Of a stretch of DNA of 64,000 nucleotides, positions 46,631 through 57,670 are shown piece by piece. Origin of the DNA: Monodelphis domestica (taxonomy: Eukaryota; Chordata; Mammalia; Didelphimorphia; Didelphidae); contig NC_077235.1 in NCBI RefSeq assembly GCF_027887165.1, positions 8,439,799-8,503,798 of the forward strand. Direction: 5' to 3'. The notes beneath the pieces are model-generated. The model was not told the DNA's origin and did not search any database. It saw only the letters and a program-made list of their open reading frames with translations. The number at the start of each line of letters is the position of its first letter. Within the stretch, counting starts at the first letter, position 1. The position numbers and the translations under genes are program-made.

Positions 46631-48377
46631 GTTTCTAGAGTACTTTTCCAAGTTAGCATAACAGGGGCCCAGTATATATGTAGGATTGCAGAATGTGATT
46701 TTTCCAAGATAATATAGGAAGAATTTAGGAACCTGGTAATTTTATGGAAATAATTATTAAGCAGAGGAGATAGGTTATTCTTAATGATTTGAGGAAATTG
46801 CCATGTAAAGTCGAATTGTATTGGAAATTCATTGGAAAGAATGATAAGGAGAGAATTGGTTAAGGATGCAACTCAGATACAGTTCTGGCCTGGAGAAAGA
46901 CTAAGAGGTTGCTCGGCTGGATCCCTTAGGAAGAAGCTTCTGTATTATACCTGGCAGGTTATATATGTGGCTAAGCATCATTGCCAACTTACACATGGCA
47001 TTAAGATTCCAAATCAGGGGATCATTTCTCCCTCATTTTAATCCCTTCCCTCTCTTCTCCTCTTAGGGCAAGTTTTAGGTAATCATATAATGTAGGAAGT
47101 CCGAGAGAGGCAAAGCCTGAGAAATATAGGAATAGAAAAGGCAGACTGGTAGAAATTTTTTAGCCAGTTTACATTACTTAGCAGATAAAGAAGTCCCTTT
47201 CATGAGGTTCTAGAAAGAGGTACTATTAGGAAACAATTTAGGTCATAAGAATAGCATAGCAGATACCAGTGTCAAAAGGGGGACTTGGTTAACTTGGGAT
47301 ATCCCATGGTACTGCCACAACAGAGTATGATTTCCACAATAATTTTTATCTACAGACTTTTTGTTTCAGTTGTGATTCAGTTGCAGCATGATTGCATTCG
47401 TGATATTTCATTCCTAATGATTCCTGGAAGTATACAAGAATTAAAGGAACTAAAATAATAGTTAATAGGAGTAAAATGCCTAAGCCATTTACGCGTGCTT
47501 ATGAATGTTGAATATGTAGCTAGAAGTGAATGAGAACAAGTTTTTTTAAATCCCCATCATCTCAAACCTCCACGGGGGGTTGGGGGGGGGGGTTGAGGAT
47601 GTTCAATTTAGGCGGAATTTGAAGTATTTTTAATTTTGAGAATTTTTGGATTTAATGTTTAGTTTTGAGACTTGAATTTAACTTATAAAATTGTTCTGAA
47701 GCTGAAATTGTTGTGCAAGCATGGTGAGTATAGTTTTGGAGTTTTAGTAAGAGGATAGTTAATTAGAAATATTACTCAGTATTAGCTGATATTTTTATTT
47801 TTCCATGAACAGTGAAGAGGGCTATTTTTGGATCTACAAAACCTGATTAACTTGTGATATGGATTTTATTTTTGCTTTTATATTTCTATAGTTTAGTTTG
47901 TGTCTATTTTTAGTGTTGCTTTTTCTATATGATTACTTTGGTACAGTAAGGCAATTTTTCTGATAAAGTGTATAGCTTACATATTTTTATAATTGATACA
48001 AAATAGTTATTAATAGAATTAATAAGTGGTTAAAAACTAGCTGAAGTTACTTTTAATATTGACTTAAGGTCCAGTGTCAAGTAGTGTTATAGACTGATAG
48101 CATTTCAATGCAGACCAAAATTAGCAACATATATTAATCCTACAGATGAGTATGTTGGGAGTCAATCAAGTCCTATGGGAGAAAATGTTAATGGATTTCT
48201 CCTGTTTTCTCTAAAGAAGGCTGCAAGGGAGAGGATGCTCAAAACCTTACATTAGGACCCACCGTCAGGACTCACCAGATTGGAGAGACTGAAAGACTTT
48301 GGGGGAATGTTTGTTGTTGTTGTTAGAATTTTGCCAGAGGCAGACTGCCTGTTCTCTGGCCTTCTGTCAATGTACCA
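46631..48377. other. Unassigned interior of the ERV-like element
   Basis: AT-rich, with a G-run GGGGGGTTGGGGGGGGGGG near 47574. No domain recognised in any frame. Confidence 0.4.
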
Positions 48378-48404
48378 GGCATTTGGGGGGCACCCCCAAA
48401 TGCC
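48378..48404 (+). other. Perfect 12-bp hairpin
   Basis: GGCATTTGGGGG (48378-48389) and CCCCCAAATGCC (48393-48404) pair perfectly around a GCA loop. It lies about 130 bases before the polypurine tract of the ERV-like element. Confidence 0.8.
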
Positions 48405-48531
48405 AGTTGTCCATACATACGCCCAGTGTTTTCTATCCTCAGTAACAGGGTCCAAACTCTTTTAGTAACTCCCTTTTGGCCTTTTTGGTGTGGTTAAAAG
48501 GCATTTAGCCTTTGCCCACAAGGGGGGGGGG

Positions 48532-48637
48532 TGTCAATATGAAATCTGAACACCTCAATTTTACCCCTGCCCTTTGAGAAACTCCAGGACCAGGAACATC
48601 TGTTTTGGGTTGAACTATAGATCTTAAAGTGTTTTTT
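48532..48637 (+). mobile_element. Partial 3' LTR of the ERV-like element
   Basis: TGTCAATATGAAATCTG..., TTTTACCCCTGCCCTTTGAGAAACT and TCTGTTTTGGGTTGAACTATAGATCTTAAA repeat the first part of the LTR at 40899. The match stops near 48637, where old L1-like sequence begins. Confidence 0.7.
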
Positions 48638-48649
48638 AACAGGTTGACC

Positions 48650-48985
48650 AAGTTATGCTGCTATGTGAACAGAATGGAGAGCCTTGGAAGATTTTTATGA
48701 ACTGATTCACAGTGAAGTGAGCGTAACTAGGAGAATCATTTCTACAATGAGAAAAACCTGGTAAAGAAAACAATTACAAAAGATAAGAAACGTGATGACT
48801 GAAAAGACCAACCAAGGTCCAAAATGAGGTGCAGATGGCCAATTTCTATATTCGTTTTGGCTGATGAACATTTTTTACAAAGAAGTTTTTTGGTTTTTTC
48901 CCCCTTGGAGGGAGTTAGTAACCAATAGAGAGGAAATGAGCAATAGTATTGTCGGAAAAAAGGAGAAAGGTCACTGAAACATTTT
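48650..48985 (+). mobile_element. Old L1 3' end
   Basis: GAGAGCCTTGGAAGATTTTTATGAACTGATTCACAGTGAAGTGAGCGTAACTAGGAGAATCATTTCTACAATG matches the ORF2 C-terminus and 3' UTR of an older marsupial-type L1. Confidence 0.7.
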
Positions 48986-48989
48986 TTAA

Positions 48990-49357
48990 TTGGTAGAACG
49001 AGGTTCAGATTGAAACCCAGAAGAATGGGCAGAAGGGGAAATAGAGATTCTGAAGTTTCTGACCTTGGAGCCTAAAGTAACATTGATGGATAATGTGAAG
49101 ATTAAAGATGTCACTATTTCTGTGGGGGAGCTCAGGCAGGAGAGAAGAGCAAGGCAAGTGAACTGAGCAGTGAAGCTTTTTGAGGGAAGATCACTGTGCG
49201 GATTAAGGACAGGAGCTGGGGCAGAGCAGGGGTGTACCAGAGCTAGCTCTAATGAGCTCAGAAAAGGAATAGCCGATTGTTAAATTTTCAGTGTGAGCAT
49301 TTGCACCTCATAAATTGGCAAACACTCCAAATCTGGGCTTGATTTATTGTTCTGTCT
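48990..49357. other. No gene seen
   Basis: Purine-rich unassigned DNA. Confidence 0.4.
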
Positions 49358-49365
49358 GTCTAGAC

Positions 49366-49494
49366 GGAGAGTCAGCAAACTATAGCCTATAGGCCCACCG
49401 CCAAATGTAAAAACCATTCTTTGTTTGCAAGCCATACCAAAAATAAAGGCAGAGGGCCAGATGGGTCCCTCAGACCACAGTTCACCAAGCCCTG
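49366..49494. mobile_element. hAT miniature element, MER5-like
   Basis: GAGAGTCAGCAAACTATAGCCTATAGGCC at the left and GACCACAGTTCACCAAGCCCTG at the right form degraded inverted repeats of the CAGNGGTCGGCAAACTNTGGC type. The 8-base flanks GTCTAGAC (49358-49365) and GTCTAAGC (49495-49502) match at six positions and fit the hAT target pattern nTCTAGAn. Confidence 0.75.
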
Positions 49495-49504
49495 GTCTAA
49501 GCTT

Positions 49505-49778
49505 AAAAAAGTAAACATTTATTTATTAAGCACCTGTGATGTGCTAGGCATTGTGCTACGGATTAAACAAATGATTATTTGATCTCTACAACAATTTTGG
49601 GAGGTTGATACTATTATCCCAATTTTACAGATGAGGAAACAGAGAGCAAGAGAAGTTAAGTGACTTGCCAGAGGTCACCCAGCAAGTGAGTGTCTGAGGC
49701 TGGATTTGAACTCAGGTCTCCCTTACTTCACACACAACAGTGTATCCACGGTGCTATCTAGATGCCTCTAGATTCAAG
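49505..49778 (-). mobile_element. CORE-SINE, antisense
   Basis: ATTTATTAAGCACCTGTGATGTGCTAGGC leads into ATTTTACAGATGAGGAAACAGAG, AAGTGACTTGCCAGAGGTCACCCAGC, GGATTTGAACTCAGGTCTCCC (B-box in reverse) and a tRNA-like head near GGTGCTATCTAGATGCC. A nearly complete SINE. Confidence 0.82.
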
Positions 49779-49779
49779 T

Positions 49780-50054
49780 GTTAACAATAAAGATTTAACT
49801 CCAAATTGAGGCTGGTCTTTGAACATTACCAAACTATTGGGGTAGACAAAAAGATAATGATCCCAGCACTGAACCCATTGAGGCAAGAGAAAGAAGAGCC
49901 GTTATTAGGATTTGGAGTATCAGTGGATGGGAAGAAGACGATTGAAACTCAGGTAGCTAGATGATGCAAGATTGGCCCTCTGGGCCTGACCCCATAGGAG
50001 GTCGTGTTGTTGTGAGTTATGATGAAGAGGAATGTGATGAGGAGCCTGGAGGGA
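49780..50054. other. Unassigned
   Basis: No repeat or supported frame. May be 3' context of the open frame at 50055. Confidence 0.35.
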
Positions 50055-50450
50055 CAGTCATGAAGCAGGAGGTGGATCTGATGCTGGAACTAGCATTGGG
50101 TCAGAAGTCCCATCACAATTAAGAAACGGAAAAAATATGGCTTTGAAAAACTGGGTAAATGGGTCGTTGTGCGGAATTTCTTCTAATGCTAATTCACCTT
50201 CCAGGGCTGTCAGATGGAGACATGGAGGGGCATTCAAAGGGAAGAGCTTAGTCAGTAAGTGATTCTGTAAACAATGATCTCGAAGTAGTTGGAATTCTAT
50301 CTCTAAGCCTGAAGAAGTGTGCAAACAGAGCCCCTGATGAAGTGCTAACAAATACAGGCTCGCCATAGGACAGATTTTATAAGCGAGACAAGGCGATAGA
50401 ACAGGAGCCATCTGCTTGGTGAGAAGACAGGCAGGAAAGATGGGCCCTTG
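50055..50450 (-). pseudogene. Unrecognised open frame, possible retrocopy fragment
   Basis: From the ATG at 50411 the minus strand encodes 117 residues (MAPVLSPCLAYKICPMASLY...FLNCDGTSDPMLVPASDPP), and the frame is open about 13 codons upstream. It has balanced, protein-like composition with leucine-rich stretches and few low-complexity runs. There is no signal peptide or motif I can name. It overlaps no recognised repeat. It could be part of an old processed pseudogene, an exon, an ERV-derived frame or chance. I do not assign a function. Confidence 0.3.
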
Positions 50451-50639
50451 TCAAGAGGGTGTCTCCTGCCAAACTAAAAAGGTTCCTTCTGTGGGAAATC
50501 TTGACGACAGAGCCTAGCAAGCCAGCTAGGGACAGCTCTAGGGACTCTCCCAAAGGGTTTGGAAATCAAGTTCTGAGACTTCTACTAAGCTAGGTTTGCA
50601 ATGTTCTATCACATATCTACTCCATCAGTCATCTTGGCC

Positions 50640-51240
50640 AAGATTTCCCTCAGCTCCTGCTGAGCGAATAAATCAATCATCTGTTCCTTTCCGATCTCTG
50701 TATCTTCCCTATTCTTCTCCCATTCTAAGGCACCCTTCCTCCCAACTCTCCCATTTCTGTTGAAGGTGCCTCCAGATTTCTAGGCACCCAGTTTCCCATC
50801 CCTGGCTTTCTCTCTAACTCCCAAACCACTCCTTACTTCCTTTCCCAGACTGTCCATAGCCAATCAGTTGAAGCCCTATTATACATTTAACAATGTCACT
50901 CACTTGGTCCCCTTCTCTTCACTCATTTAACCATCCACCTACTTCAGGCCCACATTGCCTCTTGCCTTTGCTATTGTAATAGCCTCCTAATTGACCTTCT
51001 TCCCTCCAACATCTATCTCCCTTCTCTACTCTGTCCTCCACACAGCTGCCAAAGAGCTTTTCCTAAGGCACACATTTCCCTATATCACTCTCCTGTTCAA
51101 AATCTTCTGCTAATGCCCTAGGATAAAGACAGATTCCTCGGCCTGACATTTAAGCCCCTCCACAATTTGGCTCCAATCTACCCTTGATATATTTCCAGTT
51201 ATTACACACTTTGTACAATCTACATCCTGTCCAAACTGTA
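50640..51240 (+). mobile_element. Long L2 LINE 3' region
   Basis: CTATTGTAATAGCCTCCTAATTGACC, CTCTGTCCTCCACACAGCTGCCAAAGAGC, CCTGACATTTAAGCCCCTCCACAATTTGGC and the segment before it follow the L2 3' UTR order. The largest L2 piece in the window. Confidence 0.78.
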
Positions 51241-51257
51241 CTATTAGTTATATATGT

Positions 51258-51505
51258 TAAGCACCTGGGTGGCACAGTGGATAGGGTACTTAGACCTGGA
51301 GTCGGAAAGTCCTAGGTTCAAATCTAGCCTCAAACACTTACTGTGGGACTCTGGGCAAGTCACTTAACTTATTTGCCTCAGATTTCTCTATTAAATGGAG
51401 ATAATAATTACATTTATCTCTCAAGGTTGTTGTGAGGATTAAATAAGGTATCTGTAAAAAGTGCTTTAGCACAGACCCTGGCACATAGTAGGCACTTATC
51501 CCAGT
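51258..51505 (+). mobile_element. Near-complete MIR-family SINE
   Basis: It starts with a tRNA-like head, GGGTGGCACAGTGGATAGGG (A box) and GGTTCAAATCTAGCC (B box). The core GGGCAAGTCACTTAACTTATTTGCCTCAG, GGTTGTTGTGAGGATTAAATAAGG, and the L2-like end CCCTGGCACATAGTAGGCAC follow. It sits at the end of an L2 remnant. Confidence 0.85.
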
Positions 51506-51509
51506 AGGA

Positions 51510-52730
51510 GTAAATATCAAATTTCATTTGGGTTTAAAAACTCAATTTTATAAATACAAGATGGTTAGGCAGGAGTTTGTGGATAAAAGAGCTGGAGGAT
51601 TCAGTGAATTGTATTCTCACATATGAGTGGGGTGTGATAGCCAAAAAATAAAGATGATCTTGGTTTGGGGGAAGGGAGAGAGAGAGGAAGAGAGAGAGAG
51701 AAGGGGAAAATAAGGACATATGTAACATGGAACTGTCCTCTCTTCCAGGCACCAAAGTTTAGGATGAACACTGAAGAACCTGAAGCTTCCCTTGATTCCC
51801 CCAAATTGCTTAGCTCTTCCTCACGTGACCGCATATTTTTATGTGGATACCCAAGAAGAATGTAAGCTTCTCGGGGAAGGACCTATTTTTGCTTTTGTAT
51901 TCCACATGATTGAAACACATTAAACACTAAATACATTTTCACTAACTTGCATGACTGAATAAGGCCATTTCTAATAGACATGGGCACTCAGAATGCCCAC
52001 CTCAAGTGTCCCACACATGTTTTATAATCTGAAAAAATAAGACAATTACTCATGGGCAGGTAGCCTTTGTTTCTACAATTAGGGTACTCTACAAATAGGC
52101 TTCTCTGTATAAGAACACTGCTGGACTTTAACTCTGATGGCCTAGCAAGACAAAGCACCTTAAAAACGCAAAGGCTGAACACCCAGATTGTTATGGCTGC
52201 TTGGCCTTCCCAGCTAATCCAACGATTGCATCCATTCTTATAAAACTGAGCAGGCATGCGCAGCCCTGGCAGCCATGTCTCCATGCCAGAGGCCAAGCCT
52301 GCATTACCCTTTAAATACCAAAGGACAAACTCACAAGTGGGCAGAGCCCTTGGGCCACCTGCTCCAGCTCCATGCTAGATCTGAATCAATTTGAACTGGT
52401 GGGAGAAAAGATTGATTTGTACCCTGGAAGGCGACAACACAGAAGGAAGCCCTGGGCAGAGAGATGAGAGGTGGCAGAATTTTCATTTTCACATTTCAAA
52501 ACACTTTCAGGAACATGAAAATTTCCAAATAGTGATTTCTGACGATGTTTGCAGGCCTTGAAAAGTTCCTCGGTAACAGCTCTCCATCTCTTTTGAGTAA
52601 TGTTTTACTCTGACCTTTTGCTTCATCAAATGGGCTGCCTCAGGTGTGGCAATTAAACATTTACAGCAAGAATAGGCCTTTGGCAATTTTTAACATAATC
52701 ATTGTTCCTATTATTTAAACAGCTCTAATG
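51510..52730. other. No gene seen; 52440-52730 is repeat-poor
   Basis: An (AG)n-like run lies at 51670-51710. The part 52440-52730 shows no repeat signature and has homeodomain-like cores (GCAATTAAAC near 52649, TTATTTAAAC near 52711). Confidence 0.4.
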
Positions 52731-52734
52731 TTCT

Positions 52735-52905
52735 AGAGAATCAGAGGACTGAGAAGTGGAAGGAACCAGAAAACAACACAGTCCAACCTGCCCTGCAGCA
52801 CAGCAGTTCCTTTTTATATCACTTGGAGATAGCTTTCTAGCTTCTACTTGAATAATTCCCATAACAGGATGCTCACTACTTTAAGAAGGAGTCCACTTGC
52901 TGGAG
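52735..52905 (-). mobile_element. L3/CR1-type LINE remnant, antisense
   Basis: TGGAAGGAACCAGAAAACAACACAGTCCAACCTGCCC, TAGCTTCTACTTGAATAATTCCC and GGATGCTCACTACTTTAAGAAG follow the reverse 3' end of L3/CR1 elements. Confidence 0.6.
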
Positions 52906-53169
52906 AGTAAGGAATTCAGACATATTCAGAAATGACAATGACTTTAACACAAAAGTCATCCCCCCCCTTTTTTGGAGAACTCATAGCGAGTGGCTTCTCC
53001 TTTCCCATGGGCTCAAATCAAGCCTTCAGTTTGGCATTCGAGACCTAACCTTATCTGTTGCTACTAAACATCAGAGTAGTCCCACCAATCTGCCTTAGCT
53101 CAGATAGCTACATTGTGCTGTAATAACAGAATTCCAGTTGGTTGAAATCATCCTTGAATAGGAACCTTT

Positions 53170-53875
53170 CTTAGGATGTCCACAGCCTGTGCTCATGAGC
53201 CAGCCCTCACTTGAAGACCTCTACGGAGAAGAATCCCACTACCTCCCTTTTGGATTGGCTGGAATCATTAGGAGGTTTCACTCCCCCTCACTGTTCCTTG
53301 TTCAGCCACACTGAACAAATCTAAACCTATATAACAAGCCTGAAAGGTAGTTCCCCAGTCTTCTCCAGGTTCAACATCACTAGTGACCCTTGCACGGCAC
53401 AGTCTCCAGTACCTTGATCACACCGGTCACCTTCCTTCAAATGCTTTCCAGCTTGTCAGCATCTACAACTCAAAGTATTACAGTCGTATGGAGGCACGGA
53501 TGACCAGCACAGAAGACAGTGAGACCTTCACGTCTCTCATTCATTTTGCACCTCTAAAAGTAGCCTACAATTGCGTTTGCTTTCTGGGCTCCCACATTGC
53601 AGGGACAATTCATACTCTCTAGTTCACTAAAACCCTCAGAACTTTTCAACTCACTCTGTGGTGTCCTCACATCTCACTTGCTTTTGTGAACCCTCGTGTG
53701 ATCCTTGATATTTATCTCTACTGAATTGTTCTTTATTCAGCATCAACCCCCATTGTATTAGGCTGCAAAGATCTTGGGGGATCCTGCCTCTCTTATTCAG
53801 TGTTTGCTATGTGTCCCAACCTCATTTCATCTGCAAACGTGATAAGTATATTGTGATGATCAAAAAAACCTGTCA
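53170..53875 (-). mobile_element. L3/CR1-type LINE remnant, antisense
   Basis: AGTCTTCTCCAGGTTCAACATC, TTCCAGCTTGTCAGCATC, TGTATTAGGCTGCAAAGATCTTGGGGGATCC and TTCATCTGCAAACGTGATAAG are the ordered marks of the reverse of CR1/L3. The match resumes at 54355 after unrelated sequence. Confidence 0.72.
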
Positions 53876-53879
53876 AGTT

Positions 53880-54350
53880 GTTTTGGTCTCTCTAAGACCC
53901 AACAGGCCTATGATCCCTGCTGTGAACACTGACTAAAGCTTAATGAGGGAAGGAGAAGGGAATAAGCCAATCGAAAGCACCTACTAGGTATCGGGCGCCA
54001 TGTGCAATCTGACCCCTTTTTTCTACTCCTGCTGTGGCCTAAAGGCCATCACATCTAAAGTTCAAGCCACCTCCCTACAGGGATTCCTTTGCTATTGCTT
54101 CTTCCTCCTATGCTTTTTTTTAAGCCAGAGCTTCTTAACGTGGGGTCTGGAAAGTTGTTCTAAAAATATTTTGACACAAAAAAGTTAAAGAATCCCTGCT
54201 TTAGGCCTTGGGCCTTCCCTTGTCCCAGCTAAAACATGCCATGACAAAAGCCACCTTTTTACACATTGCTGGTCTATCTGATGCCTTTGTGAAAGTCTGT
54301 GGCAAGGCTGGGCATCAGGCTACTGTGTGTACTTTCATCCAAGGAACTGA
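53880..54350. other. Insertion splitting the L3/CR1 remnant; unassigned
   Basis: About 470 bases with no match I can name separate two collinear parts of the L3/CR1 copy. A CTTAACGTGGGGTCTGGAAAG-like segment near 54135 resembles a hAT-type repeat. Confidence 0.4.
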
Positions 54351-54354
54351 CTGT

Positions 54355-54480
54355 TTAAAAAGTTCACACCAAGCTACATCCCTGGGGCACTCTACTAGAG
54401 ATTTTCCTTACATCACCATCAACCCATTAGCGCTGTCTCTGCAGAAATGAGTACTCTACAAGGTAAAATCTGATAGTAGC
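54355..54480 (-). mobile_element. L3/CR1-type remnant, continuation
   Basis: CATCCCTGGGGCACTCTACTAGAGATTTTCCTTACATCACCATCAACCCATTA matches the next part of the reverse CR1/L3. Confidence 0.65.
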
Positions 54481-54599
54481 CAAGGAAAGGTTCCGATTCC
54501 ATCAAAAGGGCTCTATGCCCTCTTGATGAGGGAGTTAGTTAGGATTGCCACCATTCTGTAGGGTGCCCCTTTGCTCCCACATCAATCCACTCTCTCAGC

Positions 54600-54760
54600 A
54601 GCATCTCATGGGAAGCCTCTCCTAGCCTTCTTTCCTTCATGTTGTCTCTGACTATTAGAATGGTGAGATTCCTTGAGAGGAAGAACTGGCTTGTTTGTAT
54701 TTGCCTCTCCGGCCCTGAGCACAGTGCCTGGCATGCTTAATAAATGCCTGATGTATCTTT
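54600..54760 (+). mobile_element. L2 3' terminus
   Basis: GAAGCCTCTCCTAGCC, CCTTGAGAGGAAGAACTGGC and GAGCACAGTGCCTGGCATGCTTAATAAATGCCTGATG match the end of L2. Confidence 0.78.
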
Positions 54761-54859
54761 CTAGCAAGATTGTGGGAGCAGGCCAAGCTCAGGGGAGCAA
54801 ACTCTTTAGCAGAGAGGACACCACCGGAGGTATGAGAGACAGTGTGTGTAAATAGAGGA

Positions 54860-55180
54860 GATGGAAGAGGGCAAGGCAAGCTGGGAAGAGGCAGAAATCC
54901 AGGAGACAGTAAGTACCTGAAAGCAGGCTGCGCCAGTAGGCTGGAGCTAGAACGGAGGCCTTTGAATCCTGTCTGAGCAGAAGAGCTGGCATTTTTGTTC
55001 TCAAAGCATATAGAGCCCCTAAAGGTGTTTGAGCAGGGAGGGGTATAGGAGAACTTGCTCATCAGGAAGAGTATCTCAGCAGCTGTGGGGCTGATGTATG
55101 GGGAAGGGGAGGGACAGGAGCTATTGCAGTGGTCTAAGAGCTCATTGATGTGGGCCTGAATTGAGGTATTGGAAATGGAA
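54860..55180 (-). mobile_element. L2 LINE remnant, antisense
   Basis: CAGGGAGGGGTATAGGAG, GAGTATCTCAGCAGCTGTGGG and AGCTATTGCAGTGGTCTAAGAG are the reverse of the L2 3' UTR. Confidence 0.65.
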
Positions 55181-55199
55181 GAATAAAGGCGAGGATAAA

Positions 55200-56848
55200 T
55201 GAGGAGCACTGCCCACATTCTCTCTATATTCCCCCTCTTTGAGCCTCCGAGTTTCTCTTATGATTACCTTGGGGAAAGAAGTACTTAACAGGCTCTAATT
55301 CATCTTGTTCTTGCAAATACCTTGCGACTTAGCTGCCGAAGCGCCCAACTAAGGAAGGTATGTAGATTTAGATGAATCAATACAGCACAGAACTGCACAG
55401 CCCACACTAACTAGGCCACTGGAGACTCCCTGGAACAAATGGGATGTGAATGGGGCCTTGGAAAAGAAGACTGAAAAAAAAGAAAGGGGAGGGGAGAAGA
55501 GGAAGAAGCCAGAGCTGTAGTGAATTATGGTTATCATCTGGGGGATGGCGGATAGATGAGGTTTCTGTGATGTGTTGGGAAGCAGTTGGGTCTCAGGTTG
55601 GACAGGAAGAAATCAGCCTGAGGGATGGTGAGGGGGGAGAGAAGTTGAGATCAGTGCCTTCATCAGTTTAGAGAATTTCCAATATGGGAAGCTCTATCCA
55701 CTAATGCACCTCAGCAACTTCTTTGTAACTGGCTGACTTAGAGAGTTGGATGGCCTTTGGCAGCAGAGAGAGGAGGCCTTGGGGCAGTAGCAGATGGGAA
55801 GGGGTCAATGTTAAGCTTCAGGTTCAAGTGGCATTCTAGGAGAGTAAATATATATCTAGATATAAAGCCCTTTAAGTCCGGTAAAGTACATGATGTAACT
55901 TAACTCTTGACAATGGCATGAAAATGCTATTTTCCCCCTCCCTGTGGTACCCTGCCCTTGCATATGGCCACATACTCACACAACCTCACGCACACGCAAA
56001 AATGCCCTTCAAGAATTGAACCTGTTCTGTGTAAATCCCAAGAAAAAGCAAGCTCACAGCTTACCTTTGCATGGCTTCACACTTGACGACCACCAGGCAT
56101 GTCCCCAGGAAAGGAGCCCTTTACTTCTTTGACTTTGACAAGAAGATCCTTGGAAGGTTTTTCCTTTGTTCAGCTTTGGTTTTTGTCACTTGTTTTTAGT
56201 GACTTTTTATGTTCGGGACACACCCAAGAATGTACCAGGGGAGGTAAAAGCCAGTAGGATACTCTTAAGACAATTACCTGCTGGGTGTGAGCACAAGTAT
56301 CAAGGCCACACAGGCCCTTGGATTGAGGCAAAATAAGCCCAGTCACCATGGAAGGATTTGGGGAGACAATACCCTTTTGCCTTGGAGGTTGTGCAGAGGA
56401 GAAGGTTGAAAACATTCAAGACAGGAGACGAGTCAGCCTAATAAAGGACGTTTTTATTGAAGGTTTGGACATAATAACTCATAGGGGTAGAATTCCCACC
56501 AACACATTTGTTTGGCATTTGATCACCTTTCCTGGATGGGGTAGGTACCAACGTCCACCCAAGAATGAAAAACAAATGAGTCATGGCTATTTTCATGACT
56601 AGAGTGTCAAACACTGGGTGAGGAGAAGAATCTTTTCTAGGGCCCCTGAGAAGCACTGGATGATGGCAATCTGTCTTTGGACCTCAAATGTATTTCCCTT
56701 CTCTTTGGAGCACAACCATATGGGGAATCTTTAGGGCTAGACTTTAAAGGTACCTGGGGAAGGTAGGGTTTACCCAAAGAAACATAAACAAAGAGCCTCA
56801 AAAGAAGAAATACAAATTATTGATAACCATATCAAACCCTGTTCAAAA
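55200..56848. other. No gene seen
   Basis: Parts of 55430-55680 may be decayed antisense L2. No frame with a recognisable domain. Confidence 0.4.
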
Positions 56849-56849
56849 T

Positions 56850-57044
56850 TATTTTTTTAAAAAAATTCTTACCTTCTGTCTTAGAATCAATACTAAGTGT
56901 CGGTTCCAAGGCAGAAGAGTAGTAAGGGCTAGGAAATTAAAGGTATATGACTTGCCCAGGGTCACACAGCTGAAGTGACATTTGAAATGAGGATCTTCCA
57001 ACTCCATATCTGGCTCTCTACCCCTGAGCCACCTAGATGCCCCC
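56850..57044 (-). mobile_element. Marsupial-type tRNA SINE, antisense
   Basis: TTCTTACCTTCTGTCTTAGAATCAATACTAAGT, GGTTCCAAGGCAGAAGAGTAGTAAGGGCTAGG, GACTTGCCCAGGGTCACACAGC and CTCTACCCCTGAGCCACCTAGATGCC form the reverse of the SINE1/WALLSI-type element widespread in marsupials. Confidence 0.82.
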
Positions 57045-57049
57045 CAAAT

Positions 57050-57670
57050 TATAACACTATAAATGCAAGTTAAAACAATTCTGTTATATCACTAAACACA
57101 TCAACAAAAATAGTAAAATGTGGAAAAATATCATGTTGGAGGCATTATGACAAGATTAAGTGTCATAAGCTAATCTATTGGTAGACTTATAACTCAATCC
57201 ATTCCTTCTAAAAGATATGAAACAATTCAAGGAATGCTACAAACTTATTCTTATTTCTCAATTCTGCAATAGCTCTAACACATCTATTATCTACACACAT
57301 TTATTATCTAAACACATTTATTAACTAAACACACTTATTATCTATTATCTAAATCAAGTTAATTTCTGGGGGGAATAAAAAACAATGCAAAAATAGTTAC
57401 TCAAAGTTAGGGACCAAATGAATGCACAATAACTAGGATTGGCTCAAATAAAATGAAGCATCACTGGGCTAAAAGAAATACCAAACACGAAGAACTTAAG
57501 AGAAACTTTGGAATGTTTCAGTGAAGTGATGCAGAGTAAAGAAAGCAGAGCCAGTAGAACCATATACACATGTAAAATTAAGATAACTATTAAAAACTGC
57601 AAAACCCAGGTCAAAAACAATGGAAAATAGTAGCACCAAATTATTAAAATTAAACCAGACTTTCCTTTTT
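57050..57670 (+). mobile_element. Old L1 ORF2 3' fragment
   Basis: AAATGCAAGTTAAAACAATTCTG (compare 7335) starts the match, and TCAGTGAAGTGATGCAGAGTAAAGAAAGCAGAGCCAG (compare 46175) ends it. The SINE at 56850 abuts it. A 17-bp tandem repeat lies inside. Confidence 0.7.
57278..57352 (+). repeat. 17-bp tandem repeat
   Basis: About four imperfect units of ACACATTTATTATCTAA in the old L1 fragment. Confidence 0.8.

Larger units (their letters stand above)
41459..48531 (+). mobile_element. Interior of decayed ERV-like element with nested L1s
   Basis: Between the two partial LTR matches lie about 7 kb, of which about 2.6 kb is L1 inserted later (42910-44702 and 45838-46617). I recognise no retroviral protein domain in the remainder, so this is either a very old provirus or a non-coding LTR element. 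A (TG)n run (41873-41927) and a hairpin (48378-48404) lie inside. The end AAGGGGGGGGGG before TGTCAA is a polypurine tract. That both ends belong to one insertion is inference from order, strand and the shared LTR start. Broken, many breaks. Confidence 0.5.
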
